DNA of 64,000 nucleotides from Ureibacillus aquaedulcis (lineage in GTDB: Bacteria; Bacillota; Bacilli; Bacillales_A; Planococcaceae). The notes beneath the pieces are model-generated. The model was not told where the DNA came from, made no database searches, and was given only the letters and a program-made list of their open reading frames with translations. Positions 16,615 through 25,072 of this stretch are shown piece by piece (the stretch's first letter is position 1; each line of letters starts with the position of its first letter). Both the position numbers and the translations under genes were made by a program. Location of the stretch: NCBI RefSeq assembly GCF_030418165.1, contig NZ_JAUHTQ010000007.1, positions 1 to 64,000 of the forward strand. Direction: 5' to 3'.

Positions 16615-16852
16615 AATTATTCCCCTCCTTTTGTATATATGATTTCCCAAAAGAAGCTTAAACATGTTCAAACATTTGATGAACCCAATTTATTAATGAA
16701 GATTCTCCTACTACCCCATAGGAAATAATATACATTTTTACTTGAAATTTGATAAGAAGAAGGAATACAAAATTTGTATGTTGAATTTATATAAACACGG
16801 AAGAAGTTACTTATTGGTATCTTCCTAATTTAATAAAAGGAGCGGATGAAAA

Positions 16853-17827
16853 ATGATTGATAAACCGTTACAAGTCAGATTAATTCCTTACACTATTGAG
16901 TCGATTGTAGAAAACACAAGCGAAACACCAAGAGGGGTAGATTTAATTCAAGCACCTTCGATTTGGGAAGATAGTAATCAAGGTGAAGGCATTGTAATTG
17001 CAGTAATTGATACTGGTATCGAAACAGATCATCCCGACCTCCAAGATCAAATTATTGATGGAAAAAACTTCACTTCCGATTATGAGGGTGATCCAAATAT
17101 TTTTGAGGATAATAATGGACATGGTACCCATGTATCAGGAACGGTTGCCGCTAGTTTAAATAATGAAGGCGTTGTTGGAGTAGCTCCCAAAGCTAAAATC
17201 CTGAGTTTAAAAGCATTAACTGGAGAAGGATCCGGAAATTATGAGTGGATCATCAATGCCATTAATTATGCAGTAGAGTGGCGTGGACCCGAGCAGGAAC
17301 GAGTACGTGTCATTTCAATGTCACTTGGCGGTCCTGTAGATGTTCCAGAAATGCATAAAGCTATTCAAAACGCAGTTAGCCAAGATATTTCCGTTGTTGT
17401 CGCAGCCGGAAACGAAGGGGATAATAGTGAAGACACATTTGAGTATTCTTATCCCGGAAAATACAATGAAGTTATTCAAGTTGGAGCAGTTGATCATAAT
17501 TTAAAGCTCGCTCCATTTACGAATACCAATGAAGAAATCGATTTGGTTGCTCCTGGAGTAGAGGTTGTTTCCACTTACCCAGGGAAGAAATACGCTTCTC
17601 TTTCCGGTACATCAATGGCTACTCCTCACATTGCCGGCGCTATAGCATTACTTATTATTTTAAGTGAAAAAGAGTTTGGTCGATCTCTTAGTGAGGTAGA
17701 AATTTATGCCCAGCTTATTAAACGAACTTTACCTTTAGGAAACCGTAAAAGTTCTGAGGGCAATGGTTTCCTCGAACTTAACTTAGTTGAAAGGATTCAA
17801 GACATTGTGACTGCAGCTCATATTTAG
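16853..17827 (+). CDS. intracellular subtilisin-like serine protease, IspA type
   Basis: This cytoplasmic serine protease degrades protein in stationary phase. The 324-aa product has no signal peptide and begins with a short pro-region holding LIPY (residues 10-13), the motif by which intracellular subtilisins block their own active site until processed. The triad is Asp53 (AVIDTG), His90 (NNGHGTHV) and Ser254 ([10 protein letters not shown]), with Asn186 in AAGNEGD as the oxyanion residue. The length equals the family norm (about 319-325 aa). ATG 16853 follows AAAGGAGCGG. Confidence 0.92.
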   Translation: MIDKPLQVRLIPYTIESIVENTSETPRGVDLIQAPSIWEDSNQGEGIVIAVIDTGIETDHPDLQDQIIDGKNFTSDYEGDPNIFEDNNGHGTHVSGTVAASLNNEGVVGVAPKAKILSLKALTGEGSGNYEWIINAINYAVEWRGPEQERVRVISMSLGGPVDVPEMHKAIQNAVSQDISVVVAAGNEGDNSEDTFEYSYPGKYNEVIQVGAVDHNLKLAPFTNTNEEIDLVAPGVEVVSTYPGKKYASLSGTSMATPHIAGAIALLIILSEKEFGRSLSEVEIYAQLIKRTLPLGNRKSSEGNGFLELNLVERIQDIVTAAHI

Positions 17828-17863
17828 CAACGCGGAGATCAACTATTAAATAAACCCATACTT

Positions 17864-17890
17864 AGAGCACATTTCTTAGGAATGTGCTCT
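17864..17890 (+). terminator. probable terminator of the ispA-type gene
   Basis: A perfect 10-bp stem (AGAGCACATT / AATGTGCTCT) with a 7-nt loop lies 36 bp after the stop. The T tract behind it is weak. Confidence 0.5.
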
Positions 17891-17921
17891 AGTTATTATA
17901 TTTATTTATATTGGACATCCC

Positions 17922-18077
17922 TTAAATATACTGGTACCACATGTCCAATTGTTTGTAATTTGGCGTGTATTTAATTTCATACTCATGGGTTGGATCAAGA
18001 CCTTCAAGTGCACCTTTATAAAAAAGCCTTTCCCCGTTTGGTAAGTAAAAATAAGTAATATGGCTTCTTCTAGACAT
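17922..18077 (-). pseudogene. 3' remnant of an unidentified gene (51 codons from its first ATG)
   Basis: On the minus strand a reading frame encodes a protein-like C-terminus (ITYFYLPNGERLFYKGALEG, later YEIKYTPNYKQ) and stops at 17922. Extended upstream past the ATG at 18075-18077 it reads GLKADIYYTF, still protein-like, and then overlaps the last codons of the adjacent dehydrogenase gene in another frame. No ribosome site precedes the ATG. It looks like the tail of a gene lost by deletion, joined to the dehydrogenase 3' end. I do not recognise the family. A genuine micro-protein is less likely. Confidence 0.45.
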
Positions 18078-18100
18078 AAAAGTATAATAAATATCTGCCT

Positions 18101-18862
18101 TTAATCCATTACAAGTCCGCCATCAACCACCAGATTTTGTCCCGTGATGGCTCTTCCCCAAGGCGATGCAAAAAATAGGGCTACATCTGCCAGCTCTCGG
18201 GGTGAGGTTACTTTTTGCAGCGGCGTAGAGGATTCAATAATCTGGAATACTTCCTCTGTTGTGACCTTACTTGCATCAGTCTGTTTTAAAAGCCCACCGG
18301 ACATCATATTTACCGTAATGCCGTAAGCACCTAGCTCCTTTGCCATATTTCGGGTAAAGCCTACCAGTGCTGCTTTGGCTGTTGTATATTCATGGTAGGC
18401 CACCACAGGGTTCTGGAATAGATTGGTCCCAATATTTATAATTCGACCAAAGCCGAACTCCTTCATGTCGCCTAAACAAGCTTGAATACTATTAAGGGCC
18501 CCATGAATTGTTCCTTCAAATTGTTTAGTAAAATCATCCCAGCCAAGTTCAAAAGCATTTTTCTGTGTCAGCGGATTAAACTCGAAATCAATTAACGCAT
18601 TATTAACAACCGTTGTAACAGGTGTTTTAAAATATAGTTTCGCTTCCTCAACGATTCGGAAAACCTCCTGTTGATTGCGAACATCCGCTTGTAAAGCGAG
18701 CGCTTTATCACCTAATTCATTCGCCAAGGCTTCCGCTTTCTCTTTACTCTTATAGTAATTAATAATGACATTTGCCCCTTCTTTTACAAAAGCCCGTGCA
18801 AGCTCTTCTCCAACTCCTCGGCTAGCGCCTGTGATTAACACAGTTTGTTCTCGTAAGTCCAT
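18101..18862 (-). CDS. short-chain dehydrogenase/reductase (FabG-like)
   Basis: This is an NAD(P)H-dependent oxidoreductase of 253 aa. The cofactor motif is TGASRGVGE (11-19), with VVNNAL and the catalytic YTTAK (Tyr and Lys) present. The position 13 residues before the Tyr, normally the catalytic Ser, is Thr (NIGTN). It ends in the FabG-type GQNLVVDGGLVMD. It lies 39 bp downstream of thiD on the same strand and is likely in the TPP-riboswitch-controlled transcript. That is unexpected for an SDR, and its substrate is unknown. Confidence 0.82.
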   Translation of the reverse strand: MDLREQTVLITGASRGVGEELARAFVKEGANVIINYYKSKEKAEALANELGDKALALQADVRNQQEVFRIVEEAKLYFKTPVTTVVNNALIDFEFNPLTQKNAFELGWDDFTKQFEGTIHGALNSIQACLGDMKEFGFGRIINIGTNLFQNPVVAYHEYTTAKAALVGFTRNMAKELGAYGITVNMMSGGLLKQTDASKVTTEEVFQIIESSTPLQKVTSPRELADVALFFASPWGRAITGQNLVVDGGLVMD

Positions 18863-18901
18863 GATTATTTCCCCCCACTTAGTTTCTGCATTGTTTTTTC
18901 A

Positions 18902-19717
18902 TTACGCTTCATGAACAGCTACCTCACATTGCCCGCCAGCACGTTTATACGCAAAATGATTGGTCGGACCATGGCCATTTCCAATGGATAACGGGGTTGA
19001 AATAGCTAAATGGATGAATTTCTTGGCTTCAATAATAGCCTCTTCTATCGATAATCCTTTTGCTAAATGAGCCGTAATTGCTGCCGAAAATGTACAGCCC
19101 GTGCCATGCGTATCCTTTGTTTGCACACGTGGGGTTTTCATGAAGAAATAGCCGTCTTTCCAATAGACCGTGTCTATTGAAAATTCTCCGTGCAAATGGC
19201 CACCCTTCATCACCACGTACTTCACACCGAACTCCAGGATTTTCTTCGCTGCTTGTTCGACATCCTGTTCATCATGAATTGTCATTCCCGTAAGGACCTC
19301 TGCTTCAGGAATATTCGGTGTACAAATTGTTGTTAGTGGAAGGAGTTTTGTTTTTAATGTTGCTACCGCTTCTTCCTTCAACAAACTTTCACCGCCTTTC
19401 GCAATCATGACAGGATCCACAACAAGTGGGATGCTTTGCATTTTCATCACTCCTGCTATCACCTCAATGAGTTCTGCGGAAAAAAGCATACCTGTCTTAA
19501 TGGCTTGTACATTAAAGTCGGACAATACAGCGTCAATTTGTTGTTTTAAAAATTCGGTGGTTACCTCAAAAATACCATGTACGCCAAGTGTATTTTGTGC
19601 TGTTAGAGAGGTAATGGCTGTTGTGCCAAATACACCTAGCTCCTGGAATGTTTTGAGATCGGCCTGAATTCCGGCGCCCCCTCCAGAATCCGAACCAGCT
19701 ATAGTCAAAGCAATCAT
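18902..19717 (-). CDS. thiD: hydroxymethylpyrimidine (phosphate) kinase ThiD
   Basis: ThiD phosphorylates HMP and then HMP-P to give HMP-PP for thiamine phosphate synthesis. The 271-aa ribokinase-fold protein has IAGSDSGGGAGIQADLKTF at the N-terminus, the DPVMIAKGGE segment and the anion-hole motif DTHGTGCTFSAAI. The ATG at 19717 overlaps the stop of a short upstream frame (TAATG). Two TPP riboswitches lie upstream on the same strand, in keeping with thiamine control. ThdD-like pyridoxal kinase activity is possible in this family, but the riboswitch context favours ThiD. Confidence 0.92.
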   Translation of the reverse strand: MIALTIAGSDSGGGAGIQADLKTFQELGVFGTTAITSLTAQNTLGVHGIFEVTTEFLKQQIDAVLSDFNVQAIKTGMLFSAELIEVIAGVMKMQSIPLVVDPVMIAKGGESLLKEEAVATLKTKLLPLTTICTPNIPEAEVLTGMTIHDEQDVEQAAKKILEFGVKYVVMKGGHLHGEFSIDTVYWKDGYFFMKTPRVQTKDTHGTGCTFSAAITAHLAKGLSIEEAIIEAKKFIHLAISTPLSIGNGHGPTNHFAYKRAGGQCEVAVHEA

Positions 19718-19815
19718 TAGTATCCCTCCCCAATTTTATTGGCTGTAAAATTCGATGCAACATGATTCGCTATACAGTGTATTAATGATTTTGCTTGATT
19801 AATCATTGCCAGCAT
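19717..19815 (-). pseudogene. thiM: thiM (hydroxyethylthiazole kinase) 5' relic directly before thiD
   Basis: This frame of 32 codons starts at ATG 19815, behind CCGGAGG, and stops at TAATG overlapping the thiD start. Its middle, SLIHCIANHVASNFTAN, matches the thiazole-binding N-terminal motif of ThiM (PLVHxITNxVxxNFTAN). ThiM proteins are about 265-270 aa, so nearly all of the gene is missing. The remaining frame ends in KIGEGY. I infer an internal deletion that removed the kinase but kept translational coupling to thiD. Confidence 0.65.
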
Positions 19816-19870
19816 ATCGCTTTACCTCCGGGGATAGTTTGTCATTTTCGAAATTCATTACGAATAACAT
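19799..19870 (-). CDS. 23-codon open frame, first in the thiD transcript (relic or leader peptide)
   Basis: ATG 19870 lies behind a strong AAAGGAGG site only about 24 bp past the riboswitch terminator. The frame encodes 23 residues ending in VKRYAGND and overlaps the thiM relic by about 17 bp. The good ribosome site indicates that it is, or was, translated. I cannot identify its family. It may be the fused ends of a deleted thi gene. Confidence 0.35.
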   Translation of the reverse strand: MLFVMNFENDKLSPEVKRYAGND

Positions 19871-19893
19871 GGTTTCCTCCTTTTTATTGGAGA

Positions 19894-19925
19894 GCAAAAA
19901 AGCCTCTACTAAAGAAAGTAGAGGC
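19894..19925 (-). terminator. expression-platform terminator of the gene-proximal TPP riboswitch
   Basis: A perfect 9-bp stem, GCCTCTACT / AGTAGAGGC, with a 6-nt loop is followed on the minus strand by TTTTTTGC. It lies between the TPP aptamer and the thiD operon, as expected for transcriptional control. Confidence 0.88.
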
Positions 19926-19951
19926 CAAAAAAGGTAGACTGCACCCTTGAT

Positions 19952-20028
19952 TGCTCCCTACGCCAGTCTTAACTGTCAGGTTCTAAGGGTCAGGTTTTAA
20001 CCTTCTCAACACGAATGTGTCCCCCCGC
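19952..20028 (-). ncRNA. TPP riboswitch (THI element), gene-proximal copy
   Basis: On the minus strand the aptamer begins GCGGGGGG, contains GTTGAGAAGG and the core ACCCTTAGAACCTGA, and ends GCGTAGGGAGCAA. These are the conserved TPP-binding helices and the closing P1 stem. It is followed about 30 nt later by a terminator and then the thiD operon. It is the second of two direct copies. Confidence 0.93.
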
Positions 20029-20050
20029 AATTAAAGTAATTTTGCAAAAG

Positions 20051-20077
20051 AAAAGCCCTCCTTGACAAAAGGAGAGC
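20051..20077 (-). terminator. expression-platform terminator of the promoter-proximal TPP riboswitch
   Basis: On the minus strand GCTCTCCTT pairs with AAGGAGGGC around TTGTC and is followed by TTTTCTTTT. It is located between the two aptamers. Confidence 0.85.
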
Positions 20078-20101
20078 ATACAAACACAGATATTTTGTAC
20101 G

Positions 20102-20181
20102 TTGCTCCCTACGCCCGTATTAACGGATCAGGTTCTAAGGGTCAGGTTTTAGCCTTCTCAACACAAATCGTGTCCCCCTGC
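20102..20181 (-). ncRNA. TPP riboswitch (THI element), promoter-proximal copy
   Basis: The minus strand reads GCAGGGGGACACG, TGTTGAGAAGGC, ACCCTTAGAACCTGATC, then GCGTAGGGAGCAAC: a complete TPP aptamer. It shares most of its core with the copy at 19952-20028 but differs in the peripheral loops. It has its own terminator. Only about 80 bp separates it from the glycosidase gene stop, so the promoter must lie in 20182-20261, where I see no clear -35/-10 pair. Confidence 0.93.
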
Positions 20182-20261
20182 AAAACATTTAATTAAATTC
20201 TATATTACATCAAATATGTAAAAAATCTACACCTATTTTGTATCACCTTTTTAAACGGAAG

Positions 20262-21770
20262 TTATTTGAACGATTCCCAGGTAAAAGTAACAGCGCTCTT
20301 TGGAGGAAGAGTATAACTTAAAAAAGCTCCTCCATCATTTAATTGGAATTGTTGCTCTTTTTCACTTGGATTGGTTGCAATCAAAACTGTAGATTGATCG
20401 GGGTTTTGAAAAGCGACGCTTTCAATGCTTCCTGGATAGGTAGTTGAGAAAATCCGAACTGCCCCAGATTCAACAAATTTACTGGCATGTCCAATAGCGT
20501 AGTATTCTGCATTCTTCTTCACTTCACCTGTTCCTTGATTAATTGTTACAACTCCCTGGCAGTTCTCACACCCGCCATTTGTAGGACCGCCATTTTCATC
20601 AAGAGTGATATTCCACATCAGTACATTTTTTGCCCAATTCCGAGGGGCGCCAATGATTAGATTGGACATTTGCCAGCTAAAATTATCCCTAAAATCTTTG
20701 CTCCATCCTCCGCTGCTGCATTCGGTAAAATAAATATTTTTATCGGGAAAGTTTGTATGGACTTGGTTCATGGCGTCTGGATTGCCTTTATAGCAGTGAA
20801 ACGCTATACCATCTGTATATTTTTTTGCATCCTCATTTTGGAACAAAGCCGTAGTATAATCCAAGGCCCCCTCCCAGTTATGATCGTAGGAGATGATTTT
20901 CGTATCAATTCCGTTGGAGTCAAAAGCTGGGCCTAGATATTGTCCAATAAATTTCGCCTGTTCCTCCGGACTCATGCTCATCGATGGATAACTCGGTGAA
21001 GTAAAACCGGGCTCATTTTGAATGGTAATGCTATCAACAGGAATCCCTTTTTGTTGGTATGCTTGTACATAACGGACAAAATAATTCGCATAGGCTCGAT
21101 ATATTTCCTCATTCGTATAATCCAAGTACCCTCCATTCAATGCTTTCTCTCCATATTTCATCCAGGCTGGGGCTGTCCATGGAGTGCCAATAATCTTAAG
21201 ATCTCGTTTCTTTTCCAAGGCTGCCTGTATGGCAGTTATTACATCTTGGTCTTTTTCGATGGTAAAGTGATTTAGTTCCAAATCGAGCTCACCATTTGTA
21301 TCATTATATGAGTAGCTACTTGGATTCCCATTCTCATCTACAGAAAAATCGGAAGCGCCAATGGTATGGCGAATATAGCCAATATTAATTCCGTTTTCTG
21401 TGAACATGTCTTTTAACAGAGCCTCCCGGGCCGATTCATCTAACTTCTTTTGAATTAAATAGGCAGAGGAACCTGTAATAGCTGCTCCAAAACCCTCCAT
21501 TGTTTGATAGGTTGTATGCCGATCAATGGTAAGGGTTTGGAGGGTTTTATTTTCCACATCTGAAAAAAGGAGAGGAGACTTACTTGTTAGTAAGTTTTGC
21601 TGATCACCCGTTGTAAGCCAAACAGAAGCCTTTCTGTACTGTGTAATCTCTTCCTCTTTTTCATAAAAAACATCTGCCCTATTTTGTGCTGGGGTAAAGC
21701 CGATCATAGCAATTACCGATAGCAGCAAGGCAAGAACAAGTAAAATTGTTGTCTTTTTGTTGATATTCAT
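20262..21770 (-). CDS. secreted glycoside hydrolase family 30 (glucosylceramidase / beta-1,6-glucanase-like)
   Basis: This retaining glycosidase has 502 aa. An N-terminal hydrophobic signal (about 8-28) shows export. The GH30 barrel carries MEGFGAAITGSSA, GTPWTAPAWMK, the acid/base Glu253 in TIQNEP and the nucleophile Glu350 in IYFTECSSGG. A C-terminal beta domain ends in LPPKSAVTFTW. GH30 enzymes of this type act on beta-glucosyl or beta-1,6-glucan linkages; the exact substrate is not set by sequence. It is downstream of a GH3 gene on the same strand but separated from it by a terminator (21785-21823). Confidence 0.87.
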   Translation of the reverse strand: MNINKKTTILLVLALLLSVIAMIGFTPAQNRADVFYEKEEEITQYRKASVWLTTGDQQNLLTSKSPLLFSDVENKTLQTLTIDRHTTYQTMEGFGAAITGSSAYLIQKKLDESAREALLKDMFTENGINIGYIRHTIGASDFSVDENGNPSSYSYNDTNGELDLELNHFTIEKDQDVITAIQAALEKKRDLKIIGTPWTAPAWMKYGEKALNGGYLDYTNEEIYRAYANYFVRYVQAYQQKGIPVDSITIQNEPGFTSPSYPSMSMSPEEQAKFIGQYLGPAFDSNGIDTKIISYDHNWEGALDYTTALFQNEDAKKYTDGIAFHCYKGNPDAMNQVHTNFPDKNIYFTECSSGGWSKDFRDNFSWQMSNLIIGAPRNWAKNVLMWNITLDENGGPTNGGCENCQGVVTINQGTGEVKKNAEYYAIGHASKFVESGAVRIFSTTYPGSIESVAFQNPDQSTVLIATNPSEKEQQFQLNDGGAFLSYTLPPKSAVTFTWESFK

Positions 21771-21784
21771 TTTTCCACCTCATG

Positions 21785-21823
21785 AAAAAATTCCCCACAC
21801 GAAACGTAAATTCATGTGGGGAA
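21785..21823 (-). terminator. intrinsic terminator after the GH3 gene
   Basis: TTCCCCACA pairs perfectly with TGTGGGGAA and is followed on the minus strand by six T. It separates the GH3 and GH30 genes. Confidence 0.85.
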
Positions 21824-21881
21824 AAGATCTAATTATCTTCTGGATCTCGAATTATTACTCTTTGCTTCTGCATTTGCAAAA

Positions 21882-24599
21882 TTATTTTTTACTTGAGTTT
21901 CCATTCGTCCCTTTATTAAAGTTCTTACCGTTTTCATTGGAAACCGTGACAGTAGTTTTTAATCGAATATCAGAAGATGAACTTCCTACATAGACAGGCA
22001 CTTGACCGGAAGGCATTACCCATTCATTTGACTCTTCATCATAATAAGAGAAGGCTTTGGCATCCAGCTGAATTGTTATCCTTTGTTGTTTGCCCGGCTG
22101 TAATTCAACTTTCTTGAAGCCAGCCAATTGTTTTGGAGCTGTCTCCACATTTGTTGGAAGTTCCCCGGAATACACTTGGACAACCTCTGAACCGGTTACG
22201 TCACCTGTATTTTTTAGATTTAAGGATACTTCAATAGTCGGTTCTCCTGATTTATTGGAAGTTACCTTTGTTTTTACATTTTTATAGTCAAATTTAGTGT
22301 AGGATAAGCCATGTCCAAAGGAGAAGGCAGGCTTAATGCCAGATTCTTCATAGCCTCGGTATCCAACAAAAATACCTTCTGTATATTTTGTCACTAGGTT
22401 GATACCTGGATATTGTTCTTCCGATGTAACTGGTGTTGAATCTTCATCAGTCGGGAAAGTAACTGGTAATTTACCTGATGGATTGACATCACCAAATAAT
22501 ACATCAGCAATGGCATTCCCTTGTTCTTGTCCTGGATACCAAGCTTGTACGATTGAAGCTACATCATCCTTCCAAGCTCCCATTTCAACAGCTGTGCCAC
22601 TTTCATTGACAATCACAACATTCTTATTCACTTTTGAAACTTCACTAATCAGCTGTTCCTGATTATTCGGAAGTTCCATATCGAAACGGTCCACATACCC
22701 TTCGCTGTCATACGTTTTTGATACAATCACGGCAACATCTGATTTTTTCGCCAGTTCAACTGCTTTGGCGATGTTTTCATCTACCACACCGTCCGCAGTC
22801 TTCCAGCCAAATCGCATTTGGCCGCCATTATCATTGCCACCATTAGCAATGTAATCAGTTTTATATTCAATCTTTACATCGTAGTTCTTATTGGCTTCTA
22901 ATGTTACTGTTTTTTCTACAGTGCCAAGTTTAGTACCAGCATTGTCAATAATTAGATTTCCATCAATATATAATTTACTAGAACCGTAGCTAGTAGTAGA
23001 AAGGGTATATTCACCAGACTTAGGTACATTAATTACCCCCGTAAATCTTGCTGACATCATCCCGTTTAAAGAACCAGGAAGCTTATCCAATTTAGGTGAC
23101 TGGGCATTAAACCCTTCATAATTATAAAAACCAAGATTCAAATTAACCTGCTTTGCTGTATGTTCGAAGACAGGATTGCCTTCCATATTTTTATTTGACC
23201 AATATTCTGCTTTCAATCCATGTTCTGAAGAATCAGCAGTTGGCAGTAAAAATGAAGATGGTACAGCATCCGGTCCTGGAAGAATATCTCCTGCACTAAT
23301 AGGATCTGTTCCAGCTGTATACTCTACCTTCACCTTATCTCCAGCGCGGTTTTTAATCCCTTCAAGCGGACTTACTGTATAAGTAGGGTTTACCAGGGAA
23401 CTACCACCGCCTGCAGTAAAACCATTGTCTGCATCAGGTCCGATTACGGCGATAGAATCTATCTTTTCCGTATTCAGTGGCAACACATTATTGTTATTTT
23501 GAAGTAAAACCATTGCTTCGGCAGCGATTTCTCGAGCAATTGCCCCATGTGCTTTAGCATCGATTGGATTGTTTTGTGCAGGGTTATCAAATAATCCTTT
23601 ATCAAACATTTGGTATAAAATACGGTAAGCACTTTGGTTTACTGTTTCTTCACTAACTTCCCCATTTTGGACTGCATCTATTAACTTTTTGCCCCAATAT
23701 CCATAAGGGTCCCCAGGTGTTTCTAGATCCATACCAGCTTGAATTGACTTTGAAGTACTAACATTTGCACCATAATCACTCATTACAAAGCCTTCAAAAT
23801 TAAGATTTCCTCTTAACAAGTTCGTTAGAAGATCTCCATAATCACAGGCAGATACACCGTTTACTTTGTTAAAGGAACACATAACACTTCCTAAATCAGC
23901 ATCTTTGATAAGATCTGCATAAGGTCTTGCATAAATCTCATTTATCGCCCGTTCACTCGCTTGAGAATCAGCTGTAAAACGGTCCTTTTCTTGATTGTTT
24001 AATAAATAATGTTTGGCAGTAACCAATACATTGTTACTTTGAATAGCTTTCACGTAATTTGTGGCTATTTGTGTTTGCAAGTAAGGATCTTCTCCTAATG
24101 ACTCAAAGTTTCTAGCACCAAACGCATTCCTTGCAATATCGAGTCCAGGTCCCAACAATACATTGTGCGTTGTATTGATTGCTTCATTTCCTAGCACTTC
24201 TCCATACTTTTTGGCAGCTTCTGTACTCCATGTTGCTGCCAATCCAATCGCGGCCGGCATTGCTGTCGATTGTTTATTTTGCACATCCGGATTTGCGATG
24301 CGTACACCGACTGGCCCATCTGCCATCGTTAACGCAGGAATGCCGTACTTCTCGACGCCCTCATTATAAAATCCATAATAATTATTAACATTACCGGTGA
24401 TAAAATTCACTTTATCTTCCAGGGTCATTGCATCTACCAACAAATTCGCTCTTTCTTTGGCAGAAAGCTCCTTGTTCATCCATGGGAATGTATTTTCCGC
24501 AGCAGATGTATTTATTGGACCAATTACTATACTAAGAACTAAAGTAAGAATAAGGCTTAGTACAGCAAGTTTCCGTTTCTCTCCTAATATACCATTCAT
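21882..24599 (-). CDS. secreted GH3 beta-glucosidase with inserted PA14 domain
   Basis: This 905-aa exo-acting glycosidase hydrolyses beta-linked glucose or related sugars. It has a signal peptide (about 1-34, cleavage near TSAAEN) and a GH3 N-terminal barrel with the nucleophile Asp275 in GFVMSDYGAN. The GH3 C-terminal domain is interrupted by a PA14 sugar-binding domain (about 458-602), followed by the acid/base-region sequence TYDSEGYVDRFDM and a fibronectin III-like end domain (about 800-885). ATG 24599 lies behind AAAGGAGC. Together with the GH30 enzyme it could break down an external beta-glucan, with final glucose release by this enzyme (inference). Confidence 0.9.
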   Translation of the reverse strand: MNGILGEKRKLAVLSLILTLVLSIVIGPINTSAAENTFPWMNKELSAKERANLLVDAMTLEDKVNFITGNVNNYYGFYNEGVEKYGIPALTMADGPVGVRIANPDVQNKQSTAMPAAIGLAATWSTEAAKKYGEVLGNEAINTTHNVLLGPGLDIARNAFGARNFESLGEDPYLQTQIATNYVKAIQSNNVLVTAKHYLLNNQEKDRFTADSQASERAINEIYARPYADLIKDADLGSVMCSFNKVNGVSACDYGDLLTNLLRGNLNFEGFVMSDYGANVSTSKSIQAGMDLETPGDPYGYWGKKLIDAVQNGEVSEETVNQSAYRILYQMFDKGLFDNPAQNNPIDAKAHGAIAREIAAEAMVLLQNNNNVLPLNTEKIDSIAVIGPDADNGFTAGGGSSLVNPTYTVSPLEGIKNRAGDKVKVEYTAGTDPISAGDILPGPDAVPSSFLLPTADSSEHGLKAEYWSNKNMEGNPVFEHTAKQVNLNLGFYNYEGFNAQSPKLDKLPGSLNGMMSARFTGVINVPKSGEYTLSTTSYGSSKLYIDGNLIIDNAGTKLGTVEKTVTLEANKNYDVKIEYKTDYIANGGNDNGGQMRFGWKTADGVVDENIAKAVELAKKSDVAVIVSKTYDSEGYVDRFDMELPNNQEQLISEVSKVNKNVVIVNESGTAVEMGAWKDDVASIVQAWYPGQEQGNAIADVLFGDVNPSGKLPVTFPTDEDSTPVTSEEQYPGINLVTKYTEGIFVGYRGYEESGIKPAFSFGHGLSYTKFDYKNVKTKVTSNKSGEPTIEVSLNLKNTGDVTGSEVVQVYSGELPTNVETAPKQLAGFKKVELQPGKQQRITIQLDAKAFSYYDEESNEWVMPSGQVPVYVGSSSSDIRLKTTVTVSNENGKNFNKGTNGNSSKK

Positions 24600-25004
24600 T
24601 GTTTCAGCTCCTTTGATGAGTTTAATCTTGTTGACCTCAAAATGTTACAACAACATCATTTAATAGATATGGTATTATTTTTAGGTTTTTGGCATAAATT
24701 CTAGAACAGGTATAAAGGTCCCGTGTATGAATTGATGATCTTTGATAGCTATAAAGTTTGGTCATAGCTTGAATGAAAAGGATTTAAATTCAGGAGAGAA
24801 TGCTAAGTAAATAATTTGTTTATTTTATAAAACACGTCTAAAGTATCATTGGAAATTTATATAGTTTTGAGTCATTCCTTTATTAAATTAGAAATCTCCT
24901 GATATTTTCGCCTATAATTTAAACAAAGTAATTTACTCCATAGCTAAGGGAGCACCGATAAGGTAAAAGGGATGGTTGATAGAGGCAGAAAATGAAAGTA
25001 AATA
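24600..25004. other. AT-rich intergenic region upstream of the GH3 gene
   Basis: About 400 bp with no convincing reading frame. It must hold the promoter of the leftward GH3 gene. I saw no clear sigma-A pair or cre-like operator. Confidence 0.5.
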
Positions 25005-25040
25005 TAAAAAAGCGAGAAAAATGCATTCTCTCGCTTTTTA
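25005..25040. terminator. terminator after the TapA-like gene
   Basis: AAAAAGCGAGA pairs with TCTCGCTTTTT around a short loop, giving T-runs on both strands. It lies about 33 bp past the stop at 25073. Confidence 0.8.
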
Positions 25041-25072
25041 CCATTCAGTTTTTTCCACTAAAAATGGGATAT

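Noticed and set aside
17910-17948. Inverted repeat ATTGGACAT / ATGTCCAAT as a terminator
   Set aside because: The loop is over 20 nt, no T-run follows on either strand, and part of it is inside the orphan gene fragment.
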